From Gammaproteobacteria bacterium (lineage in GTDB: Bacteria; Pseudomonadota; Gammaproteobacteria; Pseudomonadales; Porticoccaceae), in the NCBI GenBank assembly GCA_003645535.1, contig QNFP01000007.1, forward strand, positions 1 to 41,594: DNA of 41,594 bases, given 5' to 3'. The position numbers were made by a program, and so were the translations under genes. The notes beneath the pieces were generated by a model that was not told the origin of the DNA, did not search any database, and saw only the letters and a program-made list of their open reading frames with translations. Shown here piece by piece: positions 31,477 through 40,463 of the stretch. Every line of letters begins with the position of its first letter. The stretch's first letter is position 1.

Positions 31477-31483
31477 GCGCATT

Positions 31484-31876
31484 ATGGAAAAGGTTCGCAT
31501 TGATAAATGGCTCTGGGCAGCACGTTTTTTCCGCACCCGTGCGCTGGCAAAAAAAGCTATCGACGGCGGCAAAGTTCATGTCGATGGACAACGCACCAAA
31601 CCCAGTAAAGAGGTAAAAGTAGGAAACTCCATTGTTGTTCGTCTGGGCTGGGATAAAAAAGAAGTCGTCGTTAAGGAATTATCCGATCAGCGCCGTGGTG
31701 CACCCGAAGCCGCCAAACTCTATGCCGAAACACCGGAAAGTCTTGCTCGACGAGAACAGGAGAAAATCGAACGACGGGCAAATCGCCTGAGTCGCCCGCT
31801 CGACAGTCAAAAACCTAACAAAAAACAACGTCGACAGATCCATCGCTTTCGGGAAGACAGCACCTCATCTCACTGA
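31484..31876 (+). CDS. hslR: Heat shock protein 15, S4-domain RNA-binding protein
   Basis: This 130-residue basic protein binds free 50S subunits that carry a stalled peptidyl-tRNA after premature dissociation. The S4 domain spans about residues 3-65 (RIDKWLWAARFFRTRALAKK, IDGGKVHVDGQRTKPSK). The C-terminus is Lys/Arg-rich (KPNKKQRRQIHRF). It is separated from hslO by 438 bp that include a MITE-like element, whereas the two genes are usually adjacent. Confidence 0.95.
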   Translation: MEKVRIDKWLWAARFFRTRALAKKAIDGGKVHVDGQRTKPSKEVKVGNSIVVRLGWDKKEVVVKELSDQRRGAPEAAKLYAETPESLARREQEKIERRANRLSRPLDSQKPNKKQRRQIHRFREDSTSSH

Positions 31877-31899
31877 AAAAGGCTATCACCGGTAACTAA

Positions 31900-32105
31900 G
31901 GGAGCTCTGAACAAGTCATGAACTCGCATTCTGCGCTCAGAATACCCAGCTTCTTCGTCGCCTTAATAGCGCCTACTGTTGGTACAAACCTTCGCAATAG
32001 CTGGCTATTACGTACGTTTTGCGCCTCGCCTAAAAGCGCCTACTGTTGGTGAATCTGAATATTCTGAATCACAGTCTACTTCGTCCAGACTTATTCAGAG
32101 CTTCC
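31900..32105 (+). mobile_element. MITE-like element, copy A (IS5-type ends)
   Basis: This 206-bp non-coding element has 16-bp terminal inverted repeats: GGGAGCTCTGAACAAG at 31900-31915, and at 32090-32105 the reverse complement of GGAAGCTCTGAATAAG, with two mismatches. It is flanked by the 4-bp direct repeat CTAA (31896-31899 and 32106-32109), which fits the YTAR target of the IS5 group. The ends resemble the IS5 terminus as recalled. Apart from two short internal inserts it aligns end to end with copy B (34953-35111) in inverted orientation. An internal AATAGC-TG-GCTATT palindrome is shared by both. Confidence 0.8.
31964..32050. repeat. Two copies of a 16-bp insert inside MITE copy A
   Basis: AGCGCCTACTGTTGGT occurs at 31968-31983 and 32035-32050, a 67-bp period, each preceded by TAAT or TAAA. 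The surrounding units of about 20-24 bp are absent from copy B. Together they explain the 47-bp length difference between the two MITE copies. Confidence 0.8.
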
Positions 32106-32260
32106 CTAAAGATTAGATACGCTCATCACCTGATAAGTAACTTTTAACTACTGGTAAGACCTTATAAGACAACGATGACTGCCATTATCCAGAAACTGCC
32201 ATGAAGCACAGTCCTATCGCGTTATTCATCGTACAGTCCTCAATTGCCGCTTACCTGTAA

Positions 32261-32266
32261 TATAAT
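32261..32266 (+). promoter_or_regulatory. Candidate -10 box for hslO
   Basis: TATAAT lies 49 bp before the hslO ATG. No convincing -35 hexamer was found 16-18 bp upstream, and no clear heat-shock (sigma-32) pattern was seen. The rest of the 32110-32314 gap shows no gene. Confidence 0.4.
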
Positions 32267-32314
32267 TCAGCGTTCTGAGCCAGTTCCCCCAGCCCCGAAT
32301 ATGATGCCAATTCA

Positions 32315-33253
32315 ATGACAGATTTCGACAAAGATGTCCGCCAGCGTTTTCTTTTCGAACACAGCGATATTCGCGGGGAGATAATTTCCCTGCAGGAGAG
32401 CTACCAGAGCGTTCTCTCCAATGGTACTTATCCTGCCCCGATTGCCCACCTGATCGGAGAATTCCTTGCTGGCGTTTGCCTGCTCAGTGCCACGTTGAAG
32501 TTTGACGGCATCATTTCTTTACAGGCATCCGGCACGGGGCCGCTGAGCATGATCATGGCGGACTGCACACGACAGCACAATGTGCGGGGAGTAGCCCATT
32601 ACATGAACACACAAAACAATGAAACGAACGAGGCATCTACTCCACCAGCCTCACCCACTTCACCCCCTCAGGATAAGCCCGTGCAAACACTGACCGACTT
32701 GCTCGGGGAAAATGCTACTCTCGCCGTAACCATTGATCCGAGCAAAGGCCAACGATACCAGGGCATCATTCCAGTTGAAGGTGATACGCTTAGCGAATGC
32801 CTGACAAATTATTTCCACCACTCCGAACAATTGCCCACCAGGCTTTGGGTGCATGCTAATGGACATCGTGCGGGGGGCCTGTTGCTTCAGGCTCTGCCAT
32901 GCCAATTACAGACACCGGAAGAACGAGAGAAACACTGGCACCACCTGAGCCAGCTGGCAAATACACTAAAACCTGTTGAACAATTGAATTTTGACCACAC
33001 TGAGCAACTACATCGCCTGTTTCATCAGGAGTCACTGCGGCTTTTCACCCCCACCGACATCCGCTCCGCCTGTAGTTGTTCAAGAACCAGAACTGCTAAT
33101 ATGCTCGTCAGTTTAGGACTAGAAGAAGCTCAGGCCATCCTGGAGGAAAAATGCCCCATTGAAGTCACCTGCCAATTTTGCCACCAGTTATACAGCTTCG
33201 ATCAAAACGACATACTGTGCCTGTTTAAGCAAAGCCCACCCACCTTGCACTAA
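32315..33253 (+). CDS. hslO: Redox-regulated chaperone Hsp33
   Basis: This 312-residue cytoplasmic holdase is activated by oxidation. The zinc-binding redox switch is complete: C253-x-C255 (ACSCSRTR) and C286-x-x-C289 (TCQFCHQLY). Conserved core features include LLSATLKFDGIISLQ, RYQGIIPVEGDTLSECL and SEQLPTRLW. Compared with E. coli Hsp33 there is a Ser/Thr/Pro-rich insert of about 20 residues near 98-123. The ribosome binding site is unclear. It lies between the two inverted MITE copies, followed by a hairpin terminator and pckA. Confidence 0.96.
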   Translation: MTDFDKDVRQRFLFEHSDIRGEIISLQESYQSVLSNGTYPAPIAHLIGEFLAGVCLLSATLKFDGIISLQASGTGPLSMIMADCTRQHNVRGVAHYMNTQNNETNEASTPPASPTSPPQDKPVQTLTDLLGENATLAVTIDPSKGQRYQGIIPVEGDTLSECLTNYFHHSEQLPTRLWVHANGHRAGGLLLQALPCQLQTPEEREKHWHHLSQLANTLKPVEQLNFDHTEQLHRLFHQESLRLFTPTDIRSACSCSRTRTANMLVSLGLEEAQAILEEKCPIEVTCQFCHQLYSFDQNDILCLFKQSPPTLH

Positions 33254-33289
33254 TTAAGATCAGCAAGCCTTCGCGGCGCGCATCTTTTT

Positions 33290-33312
33290 CTGGCATAATC
33301 GCCAGCTTTTTT
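33290..33312 (+). terminator. Likely rho-independent terminator of hslO
   Basis: CTGGC (33290-33294) and GCCAG (33301-33305) form a 5-bp stem around a 6-nt loop, followed by C and six T residues. It is 37 bp past the hslO stop. The stem is short, so efficiency may be modest. The same bases contain CATAAT, a possible pckA -10 box. Confidence 0.55.
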
Positions 33313-33362
33313 ACACGCTCTATCGTTGCCAAACTGTTGGACCGTTCACAGGACAATCTCTA

Positions 33363-34919
33363 ATGACCCGAACTGAAAATTCTGCAGCCAATGTCTATCA
33401 GGACCTCTGCTCTGCTGAGCTTATCGAACAAGCCCTGCAACGCTGTGAAGGTGTACTCACAGATACTGGTGCTTTGCGCACTGAAACAGGAAACCATACT
33501 GGCCGCTCGCCAGCAGACCGGTTTGTTGTAGAAGAACCCAGCACCAGTGATGCTATCAACTGGGGTCCGGTCAATCGACCATTTTCAGCTGAAAAATTTG
33601 ATACCCTGTGGGAGCGCGTCAAGGCCTATATGGCTGATCGTGATCGTTTTATTTCACGTCTTCACATAGGTCAGGACAGCGAGCACTATATTCCCGCAAA
33701 AGTTACCACCGAAACCGCCTGGCATAACCTTTTTGCGCGCAATATGTTTATCCGCATCAACAAGTTCAATCCTTCCGGCAAGGAAGAATGGCACATCCTG
33801 CACGCCGCTAACTTTGTTTGTGATCCAGAACGTGATGGCACCAACAGCAATGGCGTGGTGATTATTAATTTCGCCAAACGCCAGGTACTACTGGCGGGCA
33901 TGAAATATGCCGGGGAAATGAAAAAGAGCATGTTTTCCGTACAAAATTTCCTGCTGCCTGAAAAGGATGTGATGCCCATGCATTGTGCTGCAAATGTAGG
34001 CGAGAAAGGCGATGTTGCGCTGTTTTTCGGACTTTCTGGCACTGGCAAAACCACGTTATCAGCCGATCCCAACCGCTATCTGATTGGCGATGATGAACAC
34101 GGCTGGACAAAAGGTAGCGTATTCAATTTGGAGGGTGGCTGCTACGCCAAAACCATTGACCTGAGCCGTAAAAATGAGCCCGTTATCTGGGACGCTATTC
34201 GCTTTGGTGCAATCATCGAAAATGTCGCTCTCAACGAAAGCCGCCATGCAGATTATGCTGATACAGCATTGACCGAAAACGGACGTTGTAGCTATCCACT
34301 AGACCTTATTGAAATGCGCTCAGAAAAAAACCGTGCCGGTGAGCCCAAAAATATTCTCTTTTTAACCTGTGACGTGACCGGTGTCCTACCCCCGGTATCA
34401 ATTCTGTCCAAAGAAGCAGCGGCCTATCATTTTCTCAGTGGCTACACTGCCCGGGTCGGCTCTACCGAACTTGGCGGCGAACCGGGTATCAATCCAACAT
34501 TTTCGACCTGCTTCGGTGCGCCATTTATGCCGCGGCCAGCCGGTGTCTATGCAGAACTGCTAATGAAACGTATAGATGATTTTAGTAGTCGGGTTTACCT
34601 GGTCAACACAGGGTGGACCGGTGGTTCAGGCGGTACAGGAACCGGCAAGCGCTTTCCTATTCCAGTAACACGAGCCATTGTCGCCGCCATACAAGGCGGC
34701 GCACTGGAAGATGTGGCCACTCAAAAACTACCCGGACTCAATCTTGATATTCCCCTGAGCGCACCTGGCGTAGAGGATCACTATCTCAACCCGAGAACCG
34801 CCTGGGATGACCCCAGTGCGTACGATGAGCAGGCCAAAAAACTGGCCGGTCTGTTTATCGAAAACTTTACTAAATTTGATGTGCCCGAAAATATCGTTGC
34901 TGCTGGTCCATCGCTCTAA
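33363..34919 (+). CDS. pckA: Phosphoenolpyruvate carboxykinase (ATP)
   Basis: This 518-residue cytoplasmic enzyme converts oxaloacetate and ATP to phosphoenolpyruvate, CO2 and ADP at the start of gluconeogenesis. The P-loop is GLSGTGKTT at residues 223-231. The family signature TGRSPADRF (46-54) and the kinase-2 segment LIGDDEHGW follow expectation, and late features include NTGWTGG and GTGKRFPI. Length is normal. AGGAC precedes the ATG. In Pseudomonas-like genomes pckA also follows hslO. Confidence 0.97.
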   Translation: MTRTENSAANVYQDLCSAELIEQALQRCEGVLTDTGALRTETGNHTGRSPADRFVVEEPSTSDAINWGPVNRPFSAEKFDTLWERVKAYMADRDRFISRLHIGQDSEHYIPAKVTTETAWHNLFARNMFIRINKFNPSGKEEWHILHAANFVCDPERDGTNSNGVVIINFAKRQVLLAGMKYAGEMKKSMFSVQNFLLPEKDVMPMHCAANVGEKGDVALFFGLSGTGKTTLSADPNRYLIGDDEHGWTKGSVFNLEGGCYAKTIDLSRKNEPVIWDAIRFGAIIENVALNESRHADYADTALTENGRCSYPLDLIEMRSEKNRAGEPKNILFLTCDVTGVLPPVSILSKEAAAYHFLSGYTARVGSTELGGEPGINPTFSTCFGAPFMPRPAGVYAELLMKRIDDFSSRVYLVNTGWTGGSGGTGTGKRFPIPVTRAIVAAIQGGALEDVATQKLPGLNLDIPLSAPGVEDHYLNPRTAWDDPSAYDEQAKKLAGLFIENFTKFDVPENIVAAGPSL

Positions 34920-34952
34920 CAATCGGTCCCAACAATGAGTGCTAACAGTTAG

Positions 34953-35111
34953 GGAACCTCTGATTAACTCTGGACGAAGCAGGTTGTGATTCAGAATGTT
35001 CAGATTCAAGGCGAAAATTGCACGTAATAGCAAGCTATTGCGAAAACTTACAACGAAGAAGCTGGATATTCTGGGTGCAAAATGCGAGTTTATGACTTGA
35101 TCAGAGGTTCC
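34953..35111 (-). mobile_element. MITE-like element, copy B (IS5-type ends)
   Basis: This 159-bp non-coding element has inverted ends GGAACCTCTGATTAA (from 34953) and TTGATCAGAGGTTCC (to 35111). It is flanked by TTAG on both sides (34949-34952 and 35112-35115), again a YTAR-type duplication. Its reverse complement aligns along its whole length with copy A. Shared blocks include CCAGCTTCTTCGT and CATTCTGAATCACA-type sequence. It encodes no transposase, so any movement would need one supplied in trans. Confidence 0.8.
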
Positions 35112-35130
35112 TTAGTTCTATCGGAGCTAA

Positions 35131-35175
35131 AGCAGGCATGTTTCTTACGCTTCAAAAGCGTCGGAGACACCTGCT
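35131..35175. repeat. Long interrupted hairpin between pckA and hemY
   Basis: AGCAGG pairs with CCTGCT, GTTTC with GAGAC (one G-U), and ACGCTT with AAGCGT around a CAA loop. It lies between convergent pckA and hemY and could end transcription from either side, though no strong T run follows. The remaining bases to 35293 hold loosely repeated GTAAAGATA-like segments and no gene. Confidence 0.45.
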
Positions 35176-35293
35176 CAAACTCGGTGGCAAACGCCCACGG
35201 TCGTCTGTAAAGATAGTCATTCTCTTGTAAAGATAACCGTCCTCTTCAAAACAACGTACTCTACAAAGATAGCCGAAGAGTTATGATTTAAAA

Positions 35294-36532
35294 CTATTTT
35301 GCAGCGTCGGCCAGCAAATCATCTTCGAGCCCAAGACTTTCCAGCAAACCTCGTTTAAAGAACTGTCTGCTCTGCTTTTCCTCACCAAGCTTCGCCATTA
35401 CCAGCGCCAGTTCCGCACAGGTTTCGGGGCGGTTGTTAAGATTGAGGGAAGCTTCCAGGTAGTCCCGCCCCTTACCCCAGAGTTTATTACGCTTACACAA
35501 ACGGCCCAGGGTCAGCAACAAATCTGCATTGTCTGGCTGGTCGCGCAACCAACGCTCTGCAACCACTAACTGACGCATCGGGTCACTGCCCTGCAAATGA
35601 CCATATAACAGAACAAGGTCATTGCCCCAATTCTTGCTTATCGCCCGACGTAAAACAGTTTCCGCTGCACTTCGTTCACCGGTACTTTCCAGTGAGCGTG
35701 CATACTCACCTAACACCTCTGGAACCACCTTGACAGACTTGTGAACACGCGACCACAGTTGCTCAAGTTTATTTAATCTTAGCGTGTTTGGCTCCTGGCT
35801 CTCCTGCAACAAACGCAGCTGTGACGAGCGAATCTGAACCTGCCAGTCAAAAACTTCCTTCTTATCAAGTACATTATTACGTTGCAAGTCGGGTAATAAT
35901 TCCTCCAGTTTATCCCACCGATTGTCGGCCTGATAAGCTTGTGCCAGCAAAGACAAAACATAGGGATGGTTATGATATTCAGAGTGCAAACGATCCAGTA
36001 AGGGCAATGCTTCTTTATACCGTTTTTGATCAAGGAAGAGGCGTGCCCGCGTCAGTCTAATGGCGGGTCCACTCACCACCCCGGACTGTTCAGCCATGTC
36101 CAGTGTATGAAGTGCATCGTCTATGTCGCCCTTTTGCGCTGCTGCATTTGCCGCAGCGATATAACTGATCAAGGCCGCGGGAGCATCCAGCTTATCTGCT
36201 GTTCTGAGTAAATCTTTTTTGGCGACATCCCAGCGCCCCTCTACGAGGGCTAACAATCCATGGTTGTTTTGCATACGCATACGATCATGGCGTCGCCGTT
36301 GCCGACTCGCCAGCAACTGCCAACCAGGCATAAGAACTGCACGCAATGTGCTATAGGTCAGCCGTATTACTATGAAAGCCACTAACACCAGTAAAAGTGC
36401 CGTCCAGAGGCTGAACTGAACGATGTAATGCTGTGTGGAGATCAACACAGAACCATGGGTGTTTTCTACCAGCCAAAACAAAACCCCACCAATAACAACC
36501 AGCGGGATAAGAATCAAAAATATCCTTTTCAT
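35294..36532 (-). CDS. hemY: HemY-type TPR membrane protein
   Basis: This 412-residue inner-membrane protein has two N-terminal membrane helices (about 4-22 and 40-62), a basic stretch (SRQRRRHDRMRMQNNHGLLALVEGRW) typical of the HemY_N domain, and then TPR repeats to the C-terminus. It belongs to the hemCDXY group; it is not the protoporphyrinogen oxidase also called HemY. The biochemical role is unresolved, and a structural part in tetrapyrrole synthesis is presumed from conserved context. The start overlaps the hemX stop as ATGA. Confidence 0.92.
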   Translation of the reverse strand: MKRIFLILIPLVVIGGVLFWLVENTHGSVLISTQHYIVQFSLWTALLLVLVAFIVIRLTYSTLRAVLMPGWQLLASRQRRRHDRMRMQNNHGLLALVEGRWDVAKKDLLRTADKLDAPAALISYIAAANAAAQKGDIDDALHTLDMAEQSGVVSGPAIRLTRARLFLDQKRYKEALPLLDRLHSEYHNHPYVLSLLAQAYQADNRWDKLEELLPDLQRNNVLDKKEVFDWQVQIRSSQLRLLQESQEPNTLRLNKLEQLWSRVHKSVKVVPEVLGEYARSLESTGERSAAETVLRRAISKNWGNDLVLLYGHLQGSDPMRQLVVAERWLRDQPDNADLLLTLGRLCKRNKLWGKGRDYLEASLNLNNRPETCAELALVMAKLGEEKQSRQFFKRGLLESLGLEDDLLADAAK

Positions 36533-37707
36533 AGCCCCCCACCTCCGCCGACAGAGACCGCCGGTTGGGCGGTTTGCATCTGCCTAAGGATGTCAGCAGA
36601 CCCGGAAATATCCGGCAACTGCTGCCGAATATCGAGGGTACGCAAGGCCTGTATTTCACCTATCAGTGCCTGTGCTTTATATGAGCCAGTAAAATAATCC
36701 TGCAAACGACTCTCGATAACTGTCAGGCTGGCATTATAGATTTGCTGTTCTTCGCGCAATAAAGCCTGCTGTGCATTGGCTAAATTGATTAACATATCAT
36801 GACGCAGCCATTGCTCCTGCTCGGTTGAAAGCAATGACTCAATGGGCACCTGGCGATATCGAACATGAAAATGATCGCGACTAAACCGTGATAACGCTGC
36901 CTGAGCATTGACCCACAAACGTTTATACCATGTGGTTTGTGTTGTCGATGAATTAGCGACAGCGGAATAATCGATCTCCGTATCACTTTGCTCCATACCG
37001 GGATTAGCCACCAACTCATCCATGCTCTCCGAAGGCAAAGCACTCAACGACAGTATCGTGGGGGCCAATGCGCCCAGCCGGGAGTAAATGCCCTCTCTAT
37101 CGACTGTTTCAACCATGCGCAATGCGGCGATATCTTTTGCCAACACCTCGCGAACAGCGAGGGCATGAACATCGTCCACAGTAGCAAGTAATTTATCAGC
37201 CGCTTCAAGCAAAGTTTGCGCACCCTGGGGTCGACGCTCCGTCAACAAACGCTGATTAGCCAGACGGATTAGATATTCCAGCTCAGCGACAAACAACTGG
37301 TCACGGTCAAGCGTAGAAAGTTTTGTAATCGCCTCAGCCTGGGCATCCATATCACGCTGCAGAGCAGCCAGCTTTTCTGTATATGCAAGTTCATTTTCGC
37401 TCCGCGCAAACTGCTCTGTTGTCAGCTTTTGCTCAATGACGGCTACCCTGGCTGCCTGCTGTGCGTTGTCTCCACTGGTGATCGCGGCATGTTGCTGATA
37501 CTGAAAGCCAAACCACGCCGCTGCACCAGCGAGGCCCACTAACAATAAAATCAGCAACAATGTAAACCAGCGCCAAGCCTTGCTAACACCACTTTTAGCC
37601 TGCTGCTGAGGAGCGTTATTTTCGACGGGTGCCGACACTTCTTCAGGTTTCTGTTCGCTACCTGATTCTTGCTCTTCCACTGTATTACTTGCGGAGTCTT
37701 TCTCCAT
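36529..37707 (-). CDS. hemX: HemX-like membrane protein
   Basis: This 392-residue bitopic protein has an acidic, Gln/Pro-rich cytoplasmic tail (1-42), one membrane helix (about 45-68), a coiled coil (about 85-130) and a helical periplasmic domain. It ends with a Gly-rich tail (VSVGGGGGL). It is often annotated as uroporphyrinogen-III C-methyltransferase, but no SAM-dependent methyltransferase motifs are visible, so that name should not be trusted. It lies between hemD and hemY; a 12-bp tandem repeat is in the 122-bp gap before it. Confidence 0.88.
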   Translation of the reverse strand: MEKDSASNTVEEQESGSEQKPEEVSAPVENNAPQQQAKSGVSKAWRWFTLLLILLLVGLAGAAAWFGFQYQQHAAITSGDNAQQAARVAVIEQKLTTEQFARSENELAYTEKLAALQRDMDAQAEAITKLSTLDRDQLFVAELEYLIRLANQRLLTERRPQGAQTLLEAADKLLATVDDVHALAVREVLAKDIAALRMVETVDREGIYSRLGALAPTILSLSALPSESMDELVANPGMEQSDTEIDYSAVANSSTTQTTWYKRLWVNAQAALSRFSRDHFHVRYRQVPIESLLSTEQEQWLRHDMLINLANAQQALLREEQQIYNASLTVIESRLQDYFTGSYKAQALIGEIQALRTLDIRQQLPDISGSADILRQMQTAQPAVSVGGGGGL

Positions 37708-37753
37708 AACACTATCCCGACTGGTTAAACTATTTCGTTAAATATTTTTATTA

Positions 37754-37788
37754 GCCTTTTGTAAGCCTTTTTGTAAGCCTTTTTGTAA
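37754..37788. repeat. Three tandem 12-bp repeats upstream of hemX
   Basis: GCCTTTTTGTAA is exact at 37765-37776 and 37777-37788. A third copy, one T shorter, is at 37754-37764. The array lies 46 bp upstream of the hemX start, in the hemD-hemX gap. Copy-number change could affect hemX expression. Confidence 0.8.
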
Positions 37789-37829
37789 CGTGCTGATTGT
37801 TATTAGCAATATGCGGCAAGCGGGTAGTA

Positions 37830-38621
37830 TCACCTGCCTGGGGCTGGCTTTTGAGTGTACCAGTCTACAACAGCTCTCTCCATATCCTCAGCCAGTGCAC
37901 TCTTCGCAGTGATGACCTGTTGAAAACCAGTTTTACGCGCATATTCTCGCAATCGTTGCCCGGGGACAACTGTAGGTATCGTCAAAACGCTTTTTGTTTG
38001 CTCTGTCCCCACTACAGTGAGCAAAGCATCGAGAATTCCGCCACTATGGGCCACTAATACAGGGGGATGTTCATCGGCACCAAGCAACTCAAGAAGTTTT
38101 TTTTTCCATTGTCTGTCGGGCTGGCGCTGGTACAACTCACAATAGTCAACCTGCGCACCTCGCTCGGCAAGTGTGTCACCGAGTAGTGGGCGCCCTCCCA
38201 CGCCCCGAAAAACAATAATGTTCTGACCATAGACCTCTTGCAGCGCAGGCAGCATTAACAGCCCTTCACTCGTCGATTGCCGTGGTGGATATACTACCTG
38301 TATATGCCGCTGCCCCAGGAGCTGGGCCGATGTAGGTCCAACAGTGAAGCACTGCATTTTAAACGGCAGGCTCAAACAACTGCGATCCAGCCAGCGTAGC
38401 GCTAATGCAGTTGCATTTCTGCTCACAAATATGGCTTTATCGTAAGTGGAAATCCGTTTTATCTGAGCATCGATCTGCGTATCATCGTCGGCCAGGGGCA
38501 CAATTCTCTGGACAGGGAGTTGATGAACTTGTCCACCCAAAGCCACTATCGCGGCCGCCAGAGGATCGTCATCTCGGGGAGAGCGCAAAACGATAACATC
38601 CAGGCCATTTAATTCACTCAT
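37830..38621 (-). CDS. hemD: Uroporphyrinogen-III synthase
   Basis: This 263-residue cytoplasmic enzyme closes hydroxymethylbilane with D-ring inversion to make uroporphyrinogen III. Sequence conservation in this family is low, but DVIVLRSPRDDDPLAAAI, the FVSRNATALAL segment, the central VFRGVGGRPLLGDTLAERGA and the late HSGGILDALL are typical. It starts 16 bp after hemC in the usual hemC-hemD order. Confidence 0.93.
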   Translation of the reverse strand: MSELNGLDVIVLRSPRDDDPLAAAIVALGGQVHQLPVQRIVPLADDDTQIDAQIKRISTYDKAIFVSRNATALALRWLDRSCLSLPFKMQCFTVGPTSAQLLGQRHIQVVYPPRQSTSEGLLMLPALQEVYGQNIIVFRGVGGRPLLGDTLAERGAQVDYCELYQRQPDRQWKKKLLELLGADEHPPVLVAHSGGILDALLTVVGTEQTKSVLTIPTVVPGQRLREYARKTGFQQVITAKSALAEDMERAVVDWYTQKPAPGR

Positions 38622-38637
38622 CTACTGTCGGATGTTG

Positions 38638-39582
38638 TCAGGTCAACGGCACAAAAGCCGCCAATATTTTATCGGCGCCTTTAGCAAACAAGCGATTGGC
38701 CAGTTCAATACCCAGCTGCTCACCCTCATCAGCTTCACCGCTAGCTTCCTCATACAAAATCGTTTTACCGTCGACGGAGCCAACCAGGGCACGTAGAAAT
38801 ATCTGGCTATCCACAATGTCGCCATAACAGGCCACCGGCACCTGGCAACCGCCCTGCAATTGGCGATTGATCGATCGTTCAGCATTTACGGCCAGGCCCG
38901 TCGATGAATGGTGCAGGGGGTTTATCAACGCCGCAATACGATGATCTCCAGCACGGCATTCAATACCTACAGCCCCCTGACCGGCCGCTGGCAAAGATAT
39001 TTGTACTGGAATTTTCTGCCTGATACGCGCCGCCATACCCAGTCTTAAAAGACCTGCCGCGGCAAGAATAATAGCCCCGTATTCACCTCGATCTAGTTTC
39101 GCCAACCGGGTGTTCACATTGCCGCGCAAATCATCGATTTCCAGTGCCGGATATTGAGCCCGTAGCTGACACTGACGCCGCAAACTGGAGGTGCCAACGC
39201 GGGTACCAGCGGGCAGAGCATCCAAATCGACATATCGCTCACTGACCAAAGCATCTCGAGCATCTTCGCGCTGACAAATCACGGGTAATACCAGACCTTC
39301 CGGCAAAATCATTGGCACGTCTTTCATTGAGTGCACGGCAATATCAGCTTTATCCTCAAGCAACGCCAACTCTAATTCTTTAACAAATAACCCTTTGCCG
39401 CCAACCTTTGACAGAGCCGTATCAAGAATACGATCACCCTGTGTAGTAAAGCCAATAATGCTGACCTCCAGGTTGGGGTGGGCCAGCTCTAGCGCATCTT
39501 TGACATAATTGGCCTGCCATAGCGCCAGGGGGCTATTACGGCTGGCAATGCGCAAAGAATTGCTCCCCGAAGGAGTTGTCAT
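38638..39582 (-). CDS. hemC: Hydroxymethylbilane synthase (porphobilinogen deaminase)
   Basis: This 314-residue cytoplasmic enzyme polymerises four porphobilinogens. Cys246 in [10 protein letters not shown] carries the dipyrromethane cofactor. [13 protein letters not shown] provides the catalytic Asp80, and [10 protein letters not shown] the substrate-binding arginines. The frame extends to 39630, but the ATG at 39582 gives the family start ([24 protein letters not shown]-like) and has AGGGT upstream. algR lies 134 bp upstream on the same strand. Confidence 0.96.
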   Translation of the reverse strand: MTTPSGSNSLRIASRNSPLALWQANYVKDALELAHPNLEVSIIGFTTQGDRILDTALSKVGGKGLFVKELELALLEDKADIAVHSMKDVPMILPEGLVLPVICQREDARDALVSERYVDLDALPAGTRVGTSSLRRQCQLRAQYPALEIDDLRGNVNTRLAKLDRGEYGAIILAAAGLLRLGMAARIRQKIPVQISLPAAGQGAVGIECRAGDHRIAALINPLHHSSTGLAVNAERSINRQLQGGCQVPVACYGDIVDSQIFLRALVGSVDGKTILYEEASGEADEGEQLGIELANRLFAKGADKILAAFVPLT

Positions 39583-39716
39583 GTAAAGATTACCCTGAGT
39601 TTGAAGCCATTGTGCGACCACCTGCGCCAACCTTCGTGGGCATAATGGTCGGCATTACCTAAATTTTCCTGCCGCCCTGATAATTGACCACCTGGCACAC
39701 ATTCGCCCGGCACGTA

Positions 39717-40454
39717 TTAAAGCTGCTCGATTAGTTTACGAACAGTAGTGGCATGGCGCCTGCTCACCTGTGGTGTTATATCCAGGCCGTTAAGACGCAC
39801 AAAATACTGTCCATCCAGGTCTTTCACCAAACCTTTAATATGACCGATTGAAACAAGCGCATTGCGATGTACGCGCACAAACCGGCCGTCAAACTCCTCC
39901 TCTAGGTCTTTAAGCGTTTCGTCTAGCAACGCCTCCCCGTCACCGTAGTAAGCCGTCACATATTTGTGATCCGCCTGAAACAATCTGATATTGCCGACAG
40001 ATATCAAATCAACGCCTCCGCGGGTTTTTGCAGCAATGTGAGTACGCCCACCAGACGACAAATCTGGATGTTGCTGTAATTCTGTCAACTGGGCCTTATT
40101 CACACGCCTGGAATGATTCAGCGCCTGTTCGAGGTCGGCCTGTTTGACAGGTTTTAGCAAATAACCAGTAGCCTGAGAAGAAAATGCCTCAACTGCGTAG
40201 TCGCCGTAAGCCGTACAAAACACTACCGCAGGGGGCGGTTCCAGCTCGGCCAGATGCTGGGCAGCAGCCAAACCGTCCATGCCGGGCATACGCACATCCA
40301 TAAACACCAGATCAGGCTGGTGTTTTTCCGCCAGACGTATTGCTTCCTGGCCATTGCTGGCCTGACCAACAACACGTACCCCCTCCTGCAGCAAGACCAT
40401 ACGCGCTAACCGTTCCCTCGCCAGAGGTTCATCATCAACAATCAGAATATTCAT
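39717..40454 (-). CDS. algR: LytTR-family response regulator AlgR
   Basis: This 245-residue regulator has a receiver domain (about 1-120) with the acidic pair Asp7-Asp8 and phosphoacceptor Asp53 in LVFMDVRMPGMDG. The LytTR DNA-binding domain (about 145-245) has FQADHKYVTAYYGDGEALLDE-like and FVRVHRNALVSIGHI segments. In Pseudomonas AlgR controls alginate and type IV pilus fimU operon genes, and it sits next to algZ and hemC as here. The kinase gene ends 9 bp before its start, so the two are co-transcribed. Confidence 0.94.
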   Translation of the reverse strand: MNILIVDDEPLARERLARMVLLQEGVRVVGQASNGQEAIRLAEKHQPDLVFMDVRMPGMDGLAAAQHLAELEPPPAVVFCTAYGDYAVEAFSSQATGYLLKPVKQADLEQALNHSRRVNKAQLTELQQHPDLSSGGRTHIAAKTRGGVDLISVGNIRLFQADHKYVTAYYGDGEALLDETLKDLEEEFDGRFVRVHRNALVSIGHIKGLVKDLDGQYFVRLNGLDITPQVSRRHATTVRKLIEQL

Positions 40455-40463
40455 AATCTCTTA

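Noticed and set aside
33294-33299. CATAAT as a pckA -10 promoter box
   Set aside because: It falls inside the loop of a hairpin followed by six T residues, and no -35 sequence was found at suitable spacing; the terminator reading is better supported.
34728-35033. 101-codon minus-strand frame across the pckA end and MITE B
   Set aside because: It begins inside a non-coding repeat, overlaps pckA antisense, and matches no known protein pattern.
36529-37707. HemX as an active uroporphyrinogen-III methyltransferase
   Set aside because: The protein is a bitopic coiled-coil protein without methyltransferase motifs; the enzymatic name is a historical annotation.
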